A DNA stretch of 5,290 bases. Source: a bacterium. Lineage in GTDB: Bacteria; Fidelibacterota; UBA2242. Where the stretch lies: assembly GCA_018895675.1 (NCBI GenBank), contig JAHIOG010000310.1, forward strand, positions 1 to 5,290, in the 5' to 3' direction. Each line of letters begins with the position of its first letter. Within the stretch, counting starts at the first letter, position 1. A program made the position numbers and the translations under genes. Below, piece by piece: positions 5,123 to 5,290 of the stretch. Below the pieces are notes generated by a model that worked only from the letters and a program-made list of their open reading frames with translations, did not search any database and was not told where the DNA came from.

Positions 5123-5290
5123 ATGACGAAGGAACAATTTAAGCGTACGAAGCCCCATGTGAATGTAGGTACGATAGGACATGTAGATCATGGGAAGACG
5201 ACGTTAACGGCAGCGATGACGCTGATCTTGAACCAGCAGGGCTTAGCCCAGGTCCGTACATTTGACAGTATTGATAATGCCCCGGAGGAA
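5123..5290 (+). CDS. tuf: elongation factor Tu, N-terminal part (runs off window)
   Basis: EF-Tu is the GTPase that delivers aminoacyl-tRNA to the ribosome. The first 56 codons are present and the gene continues past the window edge. The start ATG at 5123 has AAAGGAG (5111-5117) five bases upstream. RTKPHVNVGTIGHVDHGKTT (8-27) is the EF-Tu signature, with the P-loop GHVDHGKT at 19-26 (K25, T26), and IDNAPEE (50-56) leads into switch I. The QQGLAQVRTFDSIDNAPEE segment resembles FCB-group EF-Tu proteins. It follows tRNA-Thr(GGU) by 87 bp, the classical Thr-Tyr-Gly-Thr-tuf order, and probably shares their transcript. The synonymous codons here (GTACGAAGCC, ACGACG) are more GC-rich than in the left accessory part. 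Confidence 0.98.
   Translation, partial: MTKEQFKRTKPHVNVGTIGHVDHGKTTLTAAMTLILNQQGLAQVRTFDSIDNAPEE

Overview
The window suggests a Gram-negative bacterium. It carries a heptose kinase for lipopolysaccharide core synthesis, a UDP-sugar epimerase, and the start of a tuf gene behind a Thr-Tyr-Gly-Thr tRNA cluster, an arrangement conserved in many bacteria. The EF-Tu N-terminus (QGLAQVRTFDSIDNAPEE) reminds me of the FCB group (Bacteroidota/Chlorobi/Calditrichota-like lineages), but no phylum can be fixed from 56 residues.

Left part (1-2193): AT-rich accessory DNA, all reading on +. It holds an orphan 79-aa ORF (144-383). Next is a 330-aa protein (583-1575) with a probable PD-(D/E)xK (Mrr-like) nuclease domain behind an N-terminal domain that resembles PUA/EVE-type readers; it sits behind a near-consensus promoter (428-456). 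An attC-like imperfect inverted repeat (1570-1703) starts on the nuclease stop codon. Two gene stumps follow: the first ~27 residues of a DUF2779-type protein (1805-1915) and the first ~94 residues of a RhuM-family protein (1912-2211). This looks like a decayed defence or mobile-gene island.

Middle part (2192-4143): a two-gene operon on the - strand. A UDP-glucuronate 4-epimerase-like SDR protein is followed after 17 bp by a monofunctional D-glycero-beta-D-manno-heptose-7-phosphate kinase (RfaE1/HldE1-type). Both serve surface-polysaccharide or LPS precursor synthesis. The kinase stop codon lies exactly where RhuM homology breaks off. A perfect 11-bp hairpin inside the rhuM stump is placed to act as the operon's terminator.

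Right part (4291-5290): tRNA-Thr(UGU), tRNA-Tyr(GUA), tRNA-Gly(UCC), two 80-bp tandem degenerate copies of the 5' part of tRNA-Thr(GGU), the intact tRNA-Thr(GGU), then tuf running off the window. In both degenerate copies the anticodon arm is replaced by a TCCCGA-CGGT-TCGGGA hairpin and the 3' acceptor strand is absent. I consider this the most unusual structure in the window.
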